Shown here: piece after piece, positions 1-12,732 of the stretch
Layout: every line of letters begins with the position of its first letter
Numbering within the stretch: the stretch's first letter is position 1
Assembly (NCBI GenBank): GCA_903813345.2
Contig: CAIIXF020000002.1
Coordinates: 32,112,926-32,176,925 of the forward strand
DNA: 64,000 nucleotides
Direction: 5' to 3'
From: Owenia fusiformis
Lineage: Eukaryota; Annelida; Polychaeta; Sabellida; Oweniidae
Program-made: the position numbers and the translations under genes
Notes under the pieces: generated by a model
What the model was told of the DNA's origin: nothing
The model's database searches: none
Seen by the model: the letters and a program-made list of their open reading frames with translations, nothing else

Positions 1-2340
1 AGGATTTTAAAGGAAATGTCACTTTTAATATTGATATTTGCCATAATGGATTGTTTTAGAACAATGTTATTTTATGTTGCCATTACCTGGCATCGCCTTT
101 AACTATGGAAGTACAGTAAAACATGTAAAATTGAACATCTCTGAAGAGGGGGAGAAACCCCAGGGTTCAAAGATGACATGCGCTTATAATGTAAATCTGT
201 ATTGAGATGACATCGTCGCTGATTTGTTTAGTGAGTCGATCGTTGATTGGTTTAAAACTAGGTCAATTTTGAAAACCAAGATGGAAAGTACTTCCGGGAA
301 AGGAGGTGCGCGAAGGAGGTAATCATATGTCATCAATTGAATCATGGGGTTTTCCCTCCTCTTACATCACTGTGAGTAAAACAGCCCCATAAGTGGAACT
401 CTTCAAAATTCTGTTGCCTCCTTGTTGTAAAATAAAAATGAACACCTTCCAATTCCAAGTAGTACACGTTCGATGTTCCATTTACATAAGTTGCAAAAAC
501 AATCATCCTAATATCAAATAAGTTGTGCTGAATTATTTTCATCCAAACACACCAATTCACACCAAATTATTCCAAACAATAGATGTTGATATAACTTTCA
601 TTGACATGAAATGAACCAAGCTGAAATAAAGGGTTATTCACCGAAATGATGTGGCTTAAATAAATGGATAGCCGAGCATCCATTGATCAAATACAATGTT
701 GCCACCATAATTAAGTTAAACCGCACATTATAGAGGCCTGTATTAATGATGTTGAAACACTTTCAGGCAAAATAGATATAATCACGCAAATTCCATTTTA
801 AATGAAATTATTGTGGGTGATAATACGATTTAGACGGCACAAAATAGATCGCCTAATGCTCATTTGCACGTAACAGGGATTAGAGTTTTTACCAAAACTG
901 GAGAATTTGAACTTTTTCCAATAGGTTTTGAAGAGACTTACACATAAAAACAATTACTAGACTGATTAGTGTATACTTGGGAAGAATTGCGCCTGGAAAT
1001 CTATTAAAGTCTGATTGATTTTGCTGCCCGATCAAAAAATTCTTCCCCTTTCTTACTTTGTTTGAATAAAGGAAAATATCCTTTTTAATATCTATATAAT
1101 TTGGTTCCTCAGCTTGCTATCCTTGGTTTTAGTATATACTTTATTTTAGGTATTTATTTTACAAGGGTACAAGTGAGTAAGGGGTCACAATTGAAAAAAC
1201 GGGGTTTTATTGTTTTTTGCGAAAATAAGATAAGCCCTGTCAGTAGAATTGGGAAGATGAAATGTGTTTTGAATTTTTAATTGAAATTTCCCAATTTAGA
1301 TCACAAATTGTTTTTTAATCTTTCCATGGTGAGTTATGCCACCACCATGCTCCAATATCTCCCATCCATTATCCCAGATTACACCATTTGTATTCCTCAT
1401 GGGCAACTTTAATGGTGCTTAGAGGTTTTAAAGTTAATTGTACAGATGTTCAAGGACCTCTGAATGAAATTAGTTAAGTTTTCATCATTTGGCTAAAGAA
1501 ATGAACCAAATCAGTCTAGGAATCAGTCGGTGTTTTCCTACATTTCTTGAGCCTCCATTTTCAGTTCTTGCCCTGGCAGAAAATATTTTCCCTTTATGAT
1601 TTCAATTGATATGATTCATAGATAGGAATGATATCTGATTGTATACTGATCTGTCAACAATGTTGCAGAATTCTCAAACGACAGCAGCTTTGCATGTTTT
1701 ACTTTTTCCTTAATCTTTCAAGAAAAGCCTATTTAGGTTTGATAATATTTTACGGGATTATGAGCACTGGAGCGTATATTCAGGCGTCGTGGGAACTATT
1801 TTGTCTTGGTATCAGCCTTGTCAGGCAGATTGAGTGTATTATAGAAGTGTCGTCCAAGGAAAATGATTTCTTTTCGTTAGCACTTGTATTATCTCTGTAA
1901 GACTTTAGTGTATTTGAATTAGAAAGCATAAATACATGATTTTTAATTAACGATGAGTGACTTGAGGCGTTAACAGCAACATGTGTGTGTTATTTCTATG
2001 GCGGGAGTGGGGTGCATTGTTGTAATGGTTGATTTGGAGATTGTCTCAACACAAGGCATATTTGGACTGAATTATTATATGTAAATCTGGAATGCTTTAA
2101 CTAGAGTGTCAATTATTGGAGGGTCTAAAGAACTATCTTTTTGCTTGCATTGAAGATGCTGATCAGATTTTGTATGATTCTGTGTTCTCCAAGTACATGT
2201 ACATGTGTATGCCTTTAAATATGGTTGGCTTTTTATCATATACTATCCTTATTGATTTAGTTGATTTACATGTTGAAATATGCAACCTTTTGTTTAGCAA
2301 AAGAGACGTTTCAGAGATTGAGCCACTTCAAGCCAGATTC
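1..2340. other. no gene seen
   Basis: AT-rich sequence with only short ORFs of no recognisable domain. A purine-rich patch at about 296-322 (AAAGGAGGT twice) resembles a ribosome binding site but has no meaning in this eukaryotic context. A fragment at 370-460 resembles the GTAAAAC...GGAACTC interspersed repeat seen at 6690. Confidence 0.4.
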
Positions 2341-2352
2341 ATTGGTGAACCA

Positions 2353-2599
2353 GTAGACCACGGCTGTGCCCAACTTTTTTGAAGCTTTAGGATGTGTACT
2401 GTACCCTCTGAAGGAGCTGAATCATACAGGAAGGCCACTTGCACCGTAACTACATGTGTAATCCTTAATTACCCGTAGACCACGGCTGTGTATGGCCCAA
2501 CTTTTTTCAAAGCTTTGGCATGTGCACTATAGCCCTCTGAAGATCTCCTTATAGTAAGCGATTCATACAGGATGGCCACTTGCACTCTAACTACATGTT
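2353..2599. repeat. two-copy tandem duplication
   Basis: Two diverged copies of a 105-125-bp sequence (2353-2456 and 2475-2599), each starting GTAGACCACGGCTGTG and ending CTACATGT after a GGCCACTTGCAC word. The second has small insertions. There is no coding potential shared between copies, so this is probably a local duplication of non-coding DNA. Confidence 0.8.
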
Positions 2600-3439
2600 G
2601 TTTTTCCGTGTTCAAATCGCTGACAGTGACATAATGTGATTGAGTTGCCACTGAGAATTGTGAGTGCCAATTACCACGTCTTCTTGTCTCGATTCCATTA
2701 TATCTGGAACTTTCATCTGGGAATCCATCTTCACTCAATTGTCACATTATATGTTACTTTGACCCTAAACAGAGATTGAATCCTTCTATTTTGTTTATGG
2801 TTAATTTTGATGAAAAACGAATTTTGGGGCTTTATAATGAAGCTGTCATGTTAGGTTGTGACTGGGCTCACTGTTCGCAACCGTGTAAATACTTTGGGGC
2901 AGACAGCAGGGCATGGGATGGATACAGGTTGGGTAAAAATAGTTTTATAGCAAGATACACCCCTCCGACCAATTACAAAAATAAGTTAATTTTAAATAAA
3001 TAAAAAAAAAAAAATTAGTTAATTGATTGAAAAATTAATGCCCAAAATTATTCACATGGTGGCGAAAGGTGAGCCCACAGGGCCTAGTGTGACAGCTACT
3101 AGAGAGAAAAATGAAATATTTGTATTCTGTATGACTGTATGAGTCAGTTGAAGTGAGACACAAATCAGTGATTTTTGCTAAATAGGCCTGGGAATAGAGT
3201 AAAGAAGAGCCAAAAATGAAATTGCAATTACATTCTAGAATGGAGCCCAAGGAAAACATGGTCAATTAGGTTATTGTCCTGTATTCCTCGAGCATGCCTT
3301 AGAAGGATAAATTAACTTATATTACTTTCATTCATTTCTTTATTTCTATCTTACAGTTTGGTAATTGGTCATTTAAAAAGCACAGTAATACTCATTTAAA
3401 TTGATCACCAGTGGTATAAGTTGAAAGTGTTCAGACTTC

Positions 3440-3960
3440 CATTTTTTATTAATTGAGAGTTGTTCACGTTTAGAGGTTCTGTCAATATGGATGTACAACA
3501 TGGGTGTATTTCTTGTATATTTTGTACATTTTGATATGTTTCAAGAAGTGTTAATATTCTGCCAAAACGGATGTATATTGTGAGTTGTTCATTTTAAAGA
3601 GGTGTTCATATACAGATGTTCAACCAACATGGATGTACATTTTGAAGTGTTCACTTTCAAGAAGTTTTAATGTTCTGCCAAAACGGATGTATATTGTGAG
3701 TTGTTCATTTTAAAGAGGTGTTCATATACAGATGTTCAACCAACATGGATGTACATTTTATACATTTGAAGTGTTCATGTTCTCCCAACATAATTATACA
3801 TTTTGATGTGTTCATTTTAAATAGGTGTTCATATATAAAGGTTCTGCCAACATTTATATATATTTTTTTATTTACATTTCGAGGTGTTCCACAGGTGTTC
3901 ACAAATAAGAGGTGTTAAAAAAACAAGAGGTGTTCACAAAATAAGGTTTTACTGTAGTTA
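3440..3960. repeat. degenerate tandem repeat of GTGTTCA-type units
   Basis: Repeated words GAGGTGTTCA and CAACATGGATGTACA. Two clear copies of a ~117-bp unit lie at about 3545-3661 and 3662-3778, both with CTGCCAAAACGGATGTAT. It ends near GGTTTTACTGTAG, a terminus shared with other GTGTTCA copies at 23640-23790, 26200-26360 and 26750-26910. Confidence 0.75.
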
Positions 3961-6540
3961 TTCTTTGTGTCATACTTGCCTTTATTGAAATATGTTACCT
4001 CAAATTCAATTTGCAAATGGCACTCGATTGCCACGCTTTGGTGATATATGCAAAGTTACTGTTTAGGGACCATTTTTTTAATTAATGGATCTCAAGCGAA
4101 AGATTTCCTCGAAATAAAGGGTCATTGTGAATGTTTTCTGCAGAATAGAATTAAAGAGAATTTAGCTAGGAATGTAACACTGAAATGAAGTTGATATTCT
4201 TATCATACATAGTTGCACAAAAATATGTATTTTAATTGTGAGTAAGTAGGAGATGATCAAATGGGTAGGTGTCTAGAGATATTTTGAAAACAGGCAATTA
4301 CTTTTCCTTGACCTATGATTCTCTAGCAGAAGATTTTTGTGATTTATTCCTCAGATTTTTTCAAAAATAATGTACCAAAATGAAACATTTTCATAGATTT
4401 CAAAGTAGGTTTCATCAACTGGTATTAATGCACATATTCTCTTTGTAATATCCTCTCGTAAGCATTATTTTGGGGGGAACCTACGATCTTTGCCACCTTT
4501 ATGTGGGAGAGTTCCTGATCTTGCCCAATTACATCCAATGAAATATTTCATCTTTCATTGAGCAGTTACCATGGATGATCAAAGACTCCATTCCTGACTC
4601 AGATGATTTGAAACCATTTTATGGGGTAATTTGTAAGATTTTATCTTTTTTCTTGGTTCGAGTCTAATGAATTATAACACCTCTGTGGTTATATTTACAT
4701 GGCTACTGCCAATTTCACACAAGAGAAAGATGATAAATGTTCTTAAGACTTATGGTTTAGATATTTTTTTATGTAGTGCAAAATGACTTGCATTTGGTAT
4801 TTCCAAAGAAACGCTCATCATATCAACTAGACCATTCTAAAGGTGTCTTTACAATATTCTACACTAGGCTTCAAGGTCAAAAATGCTCAATGATCTCAGT
4901 ATTAAAGGGTTGGAGCTTCCAAGTATCCTATTATCTTGTAATTAATAGTACCATGGGTACTGGACTCACATGACAGCAATCAAAATGGCTGCCATTTTGA
5001 AATGAAGCAGTGTTTTATGTTACCACTTATGGGACAATGTTTATAAAGATTGACAGATGAATTGAAGACTTTATACAAAGGCAGACAGATGGACAGATGC
5101 CACAGATAGGTGGACGATTACGATAGCTCACCCAAATGAGTTAAAAAGGAGTATTAAGTCATTCATGTATGTTTTTGATAATTTATTAAAATGTTACAAC
5201 ATCGAATGATTGCACACATATTTATTATATAAGTGCATTACATGGAAGTATTAAAAAATGTTTGGTTGAACCTGATTGTCAGAATTTTAAAGAGGCAAAT
5301 GCTGATGATATTTGTACAAATCTGGTAATCGGTATATGCCTCTTTAACTCATTTAAATACCACTTTTGGCTACTATGACATCATACACATAATACATTCT
5401 CATTTTGGGGAAAATATCAGCTTGGCAAGACAGCTTAGAGGCAGCCAAGAACTGTAAATAAAAGCTTGGCATTTTTCCTAGATTATTTTCACTAATTAGA
5501 GAATGCAACACAAATGAAAGGTGTCAGGGAATTTTAGAATTAATAAAACAATGAAAAACAACAAGTTTAGCCATTTGAATGTATACTACTGTACTCGGGA
5601 AAAGTTAAGTATAGTAGCCATTCTGTACCTTAATTAACATTTAGCAAAACGCATTCATGCAATAATTACATCAGTCATTCTTGATATAAATAAAATGTGT
5701 TATTATATGATTTACCATCAATGGTACAGTTTTACTCATAGCTCTAACATTTTGGAATATTTTGTCATATACTAGGAGCTAATTTTTATAGTAACACTTT
5801 AGACTGTTTTTGATTAATTAAGAGTAAATTAATGCCTTAAGAGTTAAGTCATTAATATATTGCTTAATAAAAACCTGATTCATTCACATATGTTGTTATT
5901 TTTACACACCTTGATGTGGTGCCAAAATTATGCCCAAAATAATTAACATCAAGTCCAAGTATACTCTCTCATACCCTGTACATGCCACTGGACACCGTTA
6001 CAAGTAAAGGTTTGAGTTTCCCTTTCCATTCATTTGATGATGGTTCCTCAAAAGAGAGCTTCTGTTTATGATAAAAATCCAGCTACTCAACATCTATTTC
6101 TCTCCTTTTAACAGCCTAAAGTACTAAGATCTGATCATCAGGATAAATCTGGGTTATACATGCACAAAGTATGGGTACTAGATATGGTACCCTGCGTGCA
6201 GAGTCTAGTTAAACTACAGAAGCTCTCTTTTAAGAAGTGAAGTCAAACGAATACAAAGGGTAGGGTAATAGAGACTTGATGCCAGATTGGTTTTAACATT
6301 TTAGAATCACATTGTGAGCCAGAAAGTAAAGTTCATACTTCGCAAAATGATAGAACTGCTTCTTTACTGTTAAGGTAGACCAAATGGAGTGAATAATCTA
6401 GTTAATTTACTCTATTTTTATATCTGTAAATTTGCAATAGGCCTACCTTAAATCATATAACTTTAATACTGAATGATGTACAGTATACAGTAAAGCTTGT
6501 AAATAGCAAACACCCAGAATGATGAAAATTGCAAACTATG
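3961..6540. other. no gene seen
   Basis: AT-rich, mostly unique-looking sequence. A stretch at 4960-5110 with CAAAATGGCTGCCATTTTG and GGCAGACAGATGGACAGA resembles the ends of larger interspersed elements such as the one at 46405-47392. No splice-bounded coding exon is supported. Confidence 0.4.
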
Positions 6541-6610
6541 AGCTCATTGTTTGCGTAAAGAGAGAAGTGCCTTCATGTATGAGGCACACCCCCTCATGTA
6601 AACTGTTTTT

Positions 6611-6616
6611 TTTATT
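6611..6616 (-). terminator. candidate poly(A) signal of the LRR-Ig gene
   Basis: AATAAA on the minus strand about 360 bases past the LRR-Ig stop codon. It is a canonical hexamer in the right orientation, but such hexamers are common in AT-rich DNA and the 3' end is not proven. If it is right, the 3' UTR would contain a TACAGT...-type interspersed repeat (6680-6845). Confidence 0.35.
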
Positions 6617-6679
6617 ACACATGCTCCATTTAAAATAAAGCTAATGTTCAAATGCACTTCTACCAGAAGAATTGTTGAA

Positions 6680-6845
6680 TGTACAACACATATAGTAAAA
6701 CCTGCGAAGTTGAATGAATCTGTAAGTGGAACCCCTCTATAAGTGGAACACTTTTTAGAGCCCCAAGACTCTTCAGGTGGAACACCTCTGAAGTGGAACA
6801 CCTTTAGTGATACCAAAGCTGTTCCACTTAAACAGGCAATACTGT
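6680..6845. repeat. GTAAAACCT/GGAACACC interspersed repeat
   Basis: Contains five or so spaced copies of AAGTGGAACA(C), an opening AGTAAAACCTGCGA and a closing CAATACTGTAT. Related pieces occur at 23640-23790, 26200-26360, 26750-26910, 41238-41350, 44870-45060 and 51488, in both orientations. It looks like a short dispersed family with an internal ~18-bp periodicity rather than a gene. Confidence 0.65.
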
Positions 6846-6978
6846 ATAAGACTATTCAACTGTACAGGTAAAACTGTATTGTTTGCATATAAAATAATAT
6901 AGACAAACATAGATTTCATTGAATATATTATAGGGTGCATTATATAATTTACAGTCTCAAGTCTATTATGTAATTTTC

Positions 6979-8952
6979 TTATACAGCTGTTCCATATTCG
7001 TCTTTACCTCCAGGACGCATCATAAACCTTGTCGCGATTTTACCATCACGTCCATCATCTAAACTACTTGTACCTATACCACTGCTGCCGCTATCAGTAT
7101 GTTCTAGGTCATTACTATTGCTTCTGGGTGGCTTTTGGGGTGCCTCTACGCCTATCACTGATCCCCCACCCCTGTCTGACCCCCCACTTCCACTTATACT
7201 GTCTCTTGAGGATTCAAAACTATGTTTTAAAATCCCTGGGTTTTTATTTAGTGTAGGCCTTGTGGGCTGCTTCTGAACAGGAGCATATGTGTATTCAATA
7301 GTCCTCGTTGGGGTGTTGTGTAAGTCGAAACTTGTTTGTTTTTTCACGTATATTGGTTTTTGATTGTTGAATGTTGGATATGTGTCAACTAGATCTGTAC
7401 TCTGTTGCTTTTTAAGTACCCCTGATATAGGGGCCTGTACCCCTGATTTAGGGGTTTGTACCCCTGATTTTGGGTTTATATCATGGAATGGAGAAGAGTT
7501 GATACTAGTTGGTGTAAGATCCCTTGATGAACCTTTATTAATAGTATCTGTAGGCTTAATAGGTGTTGATGCATCCATTGGCTCCAGGTCCAAGTCCATA
7601 TTATCTATAACAGTATATTGTATATGGGGCTTGGATTTAAAGGGAGAACCATTTGTGTGACTTGGTTCTTTATCCATATGTTTATCACTAACTGTCTTTA
7701 GCTTATCATGTTTAAGTTTCAGTATATTATACTCCTGTTTGCGTTGTCTGTATCTTCTGTATCCATAAATGAATAATATTGCAAGGAGAATTATGACAAG
7801 TAGAACTCCAGCAGTGATTCCAAATATTGAGCCTGCTTGGAGAAGTGACGTTAAGTCATCGTAATTGAAATGTTTTGGTGATACATTCAGTTTGAACAAT
7901 ACTTGTGCCGTTCCACCAGAATTTTGTGCCTCACATTTATACTCTCCAGTGTCTAAAAGTGAAAGTTTTGTAATGAAGAGATAGCTCGTCAAGGTCGTTG
8001 AGCCAGGCTCACTAACATTGTATTTAGTCTGCTGATGCGATACATCTATCCGAATACTGTCTTTATACCATGTGATTCTGGGTTTTGGATCAGCGTAAAT
8101 CTTACACATGATCGTGGCGTTTTTCTGTTCAACAACATCAAAGTTTGAACTATTTGAAAGGATCTCTGGTCTGCATGCAAATTGTTGTGGCCTTAGGTCA
8201 GCCCATTTAATAGCTGTGAGGAGGGCAGGTCTAGCACAAACAGGGGTATCGGTTCCGAAATTCCAGTTAACATTAGACTTATCAAGGAATTGTTTGAGCC
8301 ATCGTATTTTACAAGAACATTGCCATGGGTTGCGGTAAATTCGCAACACAAGCAATTTCGATATTTGTGTCTCCGTATCTGGATTCGACTCCCATTCTGT
8401 AAGCTGATTATTAGCCAGTGAGAGATCTTTCAGCTCCGACAGCCCATATAAGGCATTAGGGTGTATTACGCTAAGATGACAATTTTCCAATACCAGCTTC
8501 TCCAATGAACTCAAGTTTGGGAACGAAGAATCTGTTAGAACCTTAATTGGATTGTTTTTCAGATTAAGTATCCGCAATGATTCAAAGTGGCCAAATATCT
8601 CACTCGGTACTTCCGATAATTTATTTCCCTCCAAGTTCAATATTTTCAAGGCAATTATCCCGCGGAATGCATCTGGAGATATTCGTCCTATTTTGTTGTT
8701 TTTGAGATAGATCTCCACTAAATCAAGGTATCTCCTGAAGGCACTGTCTCCCAGATACTGCAAATTGTTCTCCTCGAAATGAAGCACTTGGATTTTATCT
8801 GGGAGATTATCCGGAATGGCTACAAGTTCCCGATGTACGCAATCAGCAGTGTGGTACCCACTGTTGATCGTCCAACCGCATTCATGGTGTATAGCCGCAC
8901 CTCCTGACACGCCTACCAGAATCAGAATTAGTTTGAACAGGAGCTCCGCCAT
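6979..8952 (-). CDS. Kekkon-like LRR-Ig single-pass membrane protein
   Basis: Complete 657-residue coding region in one exon. The start is the ATG at 8952 (MAELLFKLIL): a splice acceptor (TTTCAG) lies just upstream, so the ten in-frame residues further 5' are intronic or untranslated. Seen in the protein: signal peptide (about 1-20); N-terminal cysteine cap (C25, C38); about six leucine-rich repeats (53-205); LRRCT cap with NPWQCSC, C212, C214, C239, C260 and the W-x2-L-x4-FAC-x-PEI signature; one Ig domain (265-357; C283, W295, DTGEYKC, C340); membrane helix about 374-397; a basic stop-transfer; and a ~260-residue cytoplasmic tail ending GTAV, a class I PDZ ligand. LRR-Ig-TM proteins of this layout (Kekkon, AMIGO, LINGO, LRFN) are cell-surface adhesion or receptor-modulating proteins, often neural. 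The LRRCT signature and PDZ tail favour Kekkon, but orthology is inferred. The tail has an in-frame 27-bp tandem repeat. Overlapping plus-strand ORFs are shadows. Confidence 0.93.
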   Translation of the reverse strand: MAELLFKLILILVGVSGGAAIHHECGWTINSGYHTADCVHRELVAIPDNLPDKIQVLHFEENNLQYLGDSAFRRYLDLVEIYLKNNKIGRISPDAFRGIIALKILNLEGNKLSEVPSEIFGHFESLRILNLKNNPIKVLTDSSFPNLSSLEKLVLENCHLSVIHPNALYGLSELKDLSLANNQLTEWESNPDTETQISKLLVLRIYRNPWQCSCKIRWLKQFLDKSNVNWNFGTDTPVCARPALLTAIKWADLRPQQFACRPEILSNSSNFDVVEQKNATIMCKIYADPKPRITWYKDSIRIDVSHQQTKYNVSEPGSTTLTSYLFITKLSLLDTGEYKCEAQNSGGTAQVLFKLNVSPKHFNYDDLTSLLQAGSIFGITAGVLLVIILLAILFIYGYRRYRQRKQEYNILKLKHDKLKTVSDKHMDKEPSHTNGSPFKSKPHIQYTVIDNMDLDLEPMDASTPIKPTDTINKGSSRDLTPTSINSSPFHDINPKSGVQTPKSGVQAPISGVLKKQQSTDLVDTYPTFNNQKPIYVKKQTSFDLHNTPTRTIEYTYAPVQKQPTRPTLNKNPGILKHSFESSRDSISGSGGSDRGGGSVIGVEAPQKPPRSNSNDLEHTDSGSSGIGTSSLDDGRDGKIATRFMMRPGGKDEYGTAV

Positions 8953-11900
8953 TGCAGTTACCTGAAATTGAATCAAATACAAAAATTAAAACGCAATCAA
9001 GCTGGACAGTAGCACATGGTTATATATTTATCTAGATTACGTATGATGTAGACAAAATGACCCAAAGCTATATTGTTGAAATATAGGCCCAGAAATGTAC
9101 TTTTCCACATATGTTTTATTGTATATCAAATCAATATGTTATCAATATAAACCAGATGTTTCATCTAGGTAGCAACAAAACCTAGTCGTTATCTATACAT
9201 ATTTATAATACATGTATGTGCATTATGTAATGATGATACATGTATATATATACTTGATTATAACTACATGTGTTTTTTAGTTGATTGAATAATAGACAAT
9301 CAAATGAAACTGAGAAGAACATAGATTCAGTATTTCATTAAATATATAGATTGTTAGATCTTTCAGAGATCTTTTAAAACCTGGCTGGAAAATATTTTCA
9401 TATGAAACAACAATTAAGGCAGTTCCAAAATTTCAAAAAATTTGGTGAAATGTCTTTTGAACATTAACTTTAACGTAATATTTTGATTGAAATATGTCCC
9501 ATTTCTTTAATTATTATTGCTAATTGTAATCATGAGAATTACATGACGATTCTCACATTACGGTTCTAAATTAACAGTTTTTTGCTTGTGTCTAATTATC
9601 AGACGTGTAAAGTACTACAGACCATGAATTATTGAATGTTATTTGAACTTTTTTATTTAATTGAATTTTGTACCTTTGAAATCTGGAAATTTGGAGTTTT
9701 GATAATTGTGAATGAGCACTTCTTGATAAATGTTCCTGGCATTATAAATTACATTAAACCCGAATTAGACATACTGAAGGTCAATTTCTCTTACGTGAGC
9801 GATAATATCACAATGAAATCCTACAAGTTCTAACCCAATGAAGTTGTGAAAATTCTGTACTGTAACCATTACACGAGGGGACAATTAATCTTTAAGATCT
9901 CTAGGTCTCGTTATGGGATTTAAAGATGTGGTGAGCATAAACTTGTGATCCTATTTTGAACAATACACTGAGCTTGTACCCGTACCTAAATTTTCGGGAT
10001 AAATTTTCTCCCCTCAAGCCTTATTTTTCTCACTTAAATCTTAATGCACATCTGGATTTTTTGTGTTTCATTACGACACCTGTTGACCATATATGATGCC
10101 TGCATATGTCACTATGTTTGCAGTCTGTGTCACTATTAGTTGGTATATGTCACTACTTGATTTTTTTCATGGGTTGAGAATCATTAATTTCACTTTTTAG
10201 AGTTGAAAGTCCCTCTGTGCAGTTTGGCTTAATCTGTGCATCAGTGAACGTCATTGGGCCAAATATTCACTAAATGAGGTCAATAACTAGAATAGATACA
10301 AAACAGTCTCTATGAACGTTTTACAACAGAAATGAAAATATGCAATAGATATCCTGGCATGAATTTTTTTAAAATCAAATTCAACACCTAATCTTATTTA
10401 TTCAAATCAAATATATGTTTTTAGAATGCATTTTTGCTTATAATTTTATTCAAAAAGTCTAGATTAGTACATGGGCTTTCAATAGAATGCCCATGATTGC
10501 TATAACAATGTGTATAATAATTCGAACAACCCCATTCAAGAAATCTAACAGATTGACTAAAAGCTTTTGGAATCTATAATTGATATGGTAATTTGAAACT
10601 AATTAATTCATATCGTTAATTATTGATATAATATTTAGATGTCTGTTTCCTGAATTGTTATTCATTGTTATAAATATAAAACCTTCACAAAAGACCCTAA
10701 CTCATACGAAGTCATGTAACCTGAGACCATTATTGCCGACTCAAATTGAATTTCAATTTCTATTTTTCTCAGTTTTTCACATAATTATAACCTGGACCTT
10801 CTAGAATTTTCAAAAATATCATTTATACTTGTAGTTGATGGACTTATCTCCTAATGTTTATGATTATTTGTTCTATTATTTGAAAATCCCCAAATCATAT
10901 TGTGAAATCCCAACTGTTGAACTTAACAGATAACAAACCTTATATGAGTACAGTACGTGAGAGAAATTCTCTGTATTAAAGCCGGAAAATCCAATCTGGC
11001 ATCATATGAAATTTTCTATGTTAACCATCACTGTGTTAAATTTACAATCTTCCACGTAAACGACGATGAAATAAATTGAGAAAATAATACAATTCCAATG
11101 TCATATACCATTTATCCTGGTAATGTTCAGTGTGCCGTTTCTTGCTCTAATGGGAGGATCTCCAGTTTATTATTGCCTTTGTCGTTCTGTGCCTAAATTC
11201 TCGTTTGGCGTGTCTATTACTTCGATTTTCTCAATAAAATTTGAATAAAGTATTTGAATTTTTTATATTTCTATACAATTTAGAATGTTGACTCTATGTA
11301 TGTGTATTTTATTCCATCCTAGCGTTACTCTTTCCTTCTCTATTTTCCATTTGAAATCATGACCCTTATGTCATTTTTTCTCATACCTCATTTCTTATCA
11401 CTATAATTTGATTGTTTAATTTGGATTTCATTTCCTCCGATTGGAGATCACTGTTTATATGTTGACGATTTATCTGCTCCCTTTTAGTCCTCTCTAATTT
11501 CTCTCTATGATCTGATGATCTTAAAGACGGAGAAAATCTATGAAAATATTATACTTTTGTGAGCAGTTCTTTGTAGTTCTGGGTTTAATCTATATGGAGC
11601 AATTTCTCTCAATCAATGCATTTAAACTCTGAGAAATCCCATGACCATCTGGAAGTATATATGGTACCATAGTAACAGCATCAGTTCAACTGAATCTCAG
11701 TCAATCCAACCTGGTTTATATGAAAAGATTTGTTGTTGTCATGGCAAAATCAAAAGTATGACCTCTGAATTGTGGCTTCATTTATCAATAATGCCATGAG
11801 CTTAGCCCTGAGTTGTCCTTGCAGATATGAAAATGTAACACATGAGTCATGATTGAAATGGAAAAAGATGGGGAAATGAGAGGAATCAGAAAGGAGTAAA

Positions 11901-12730
11901 CAAATCAGGCATGTAGTTGCATGGTTGATTCTCTCAATTGTAAAGTAAAAATGAAAAAAAATTGACGCACTGAAGCGAAAAGTAGAATAGATGGCCCAGA
12001 AAGGAAAATACATGGGTCATTTTTTCGTCCCTTGCACTAAAAAATGAATCCAATGTCCATTAATTGCTATAGCCTGTTACCAAGAAGTCTTAGAAGATGA
12101 ATTCTTTTTTTCTATACTGTACTTTAAAGGCCCCATGTAAAGTTTAAAACACTTTGATAATTGTGGTAGGCGATATGGTAATCTGTCATTTTTAAGTCAT
12201 GTTTGGTATTTTCCTGGTACCCTGTCTTTAACCTTTAAAAACAATCAATTGATATGGGTGATTTGATTACGTAATTTTCATTTTTTATGAAGCGGTAATT
12301 GAGTAAATTAAATTATATAAAGTAGTTCCCATCAGATTCTAAAAATACATAATTCTCATTATTTTCAAAATCTTCAATATAATTGTATTGTTCCATGTGA
12401 GTAATTATGATTTAAAGATTGCCATGGTGACATACACAATGACTTAACTCGTCACCGTGACGATAATAAGTCCTAATATGTTCAATATTTATTAATTGAG
12501 AACTGTCACATTCTATTCTCAGTTTGAGTTAGAATGGGATAATCCTTTTTGATTGGTCTTCTATGTGTCTATATAGTGACGCAACGTTGTGTACTTATTT
12601 CATTTTTATCCAATGATATTTTCCTTATCACATTTTTGTTCCCTGGGGGATCCGTTTTAATCTGATTTTACAAATGTGAGAAACTTATGTTATTTAACGT
12701 AAGTATATGATATATTAGTTTTATAATTAT
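8953..12730. other. AT-rich non-coding stretch, probably intron of the LRR-Ig gene
   Basis: The acceptor (TTTCAG) directly 5' of the LRR-Ig ATG implies an intron running to higher coordinates. The stretch is AT-rich, with short poorly coding ORFs only, and no recognisable repeat with clear ends. Nothing else is supported here. Confidence 0.5.
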
Positions 12731-12732
12731 TA

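Noticed and set aside
296-330. Shine-Dalgarno-like AAAGGAGGT followed by CATATG
   Set aside because: Splice-bounded exons and animal gene families show a eukaryotic nuclear genome; no ORF follows.
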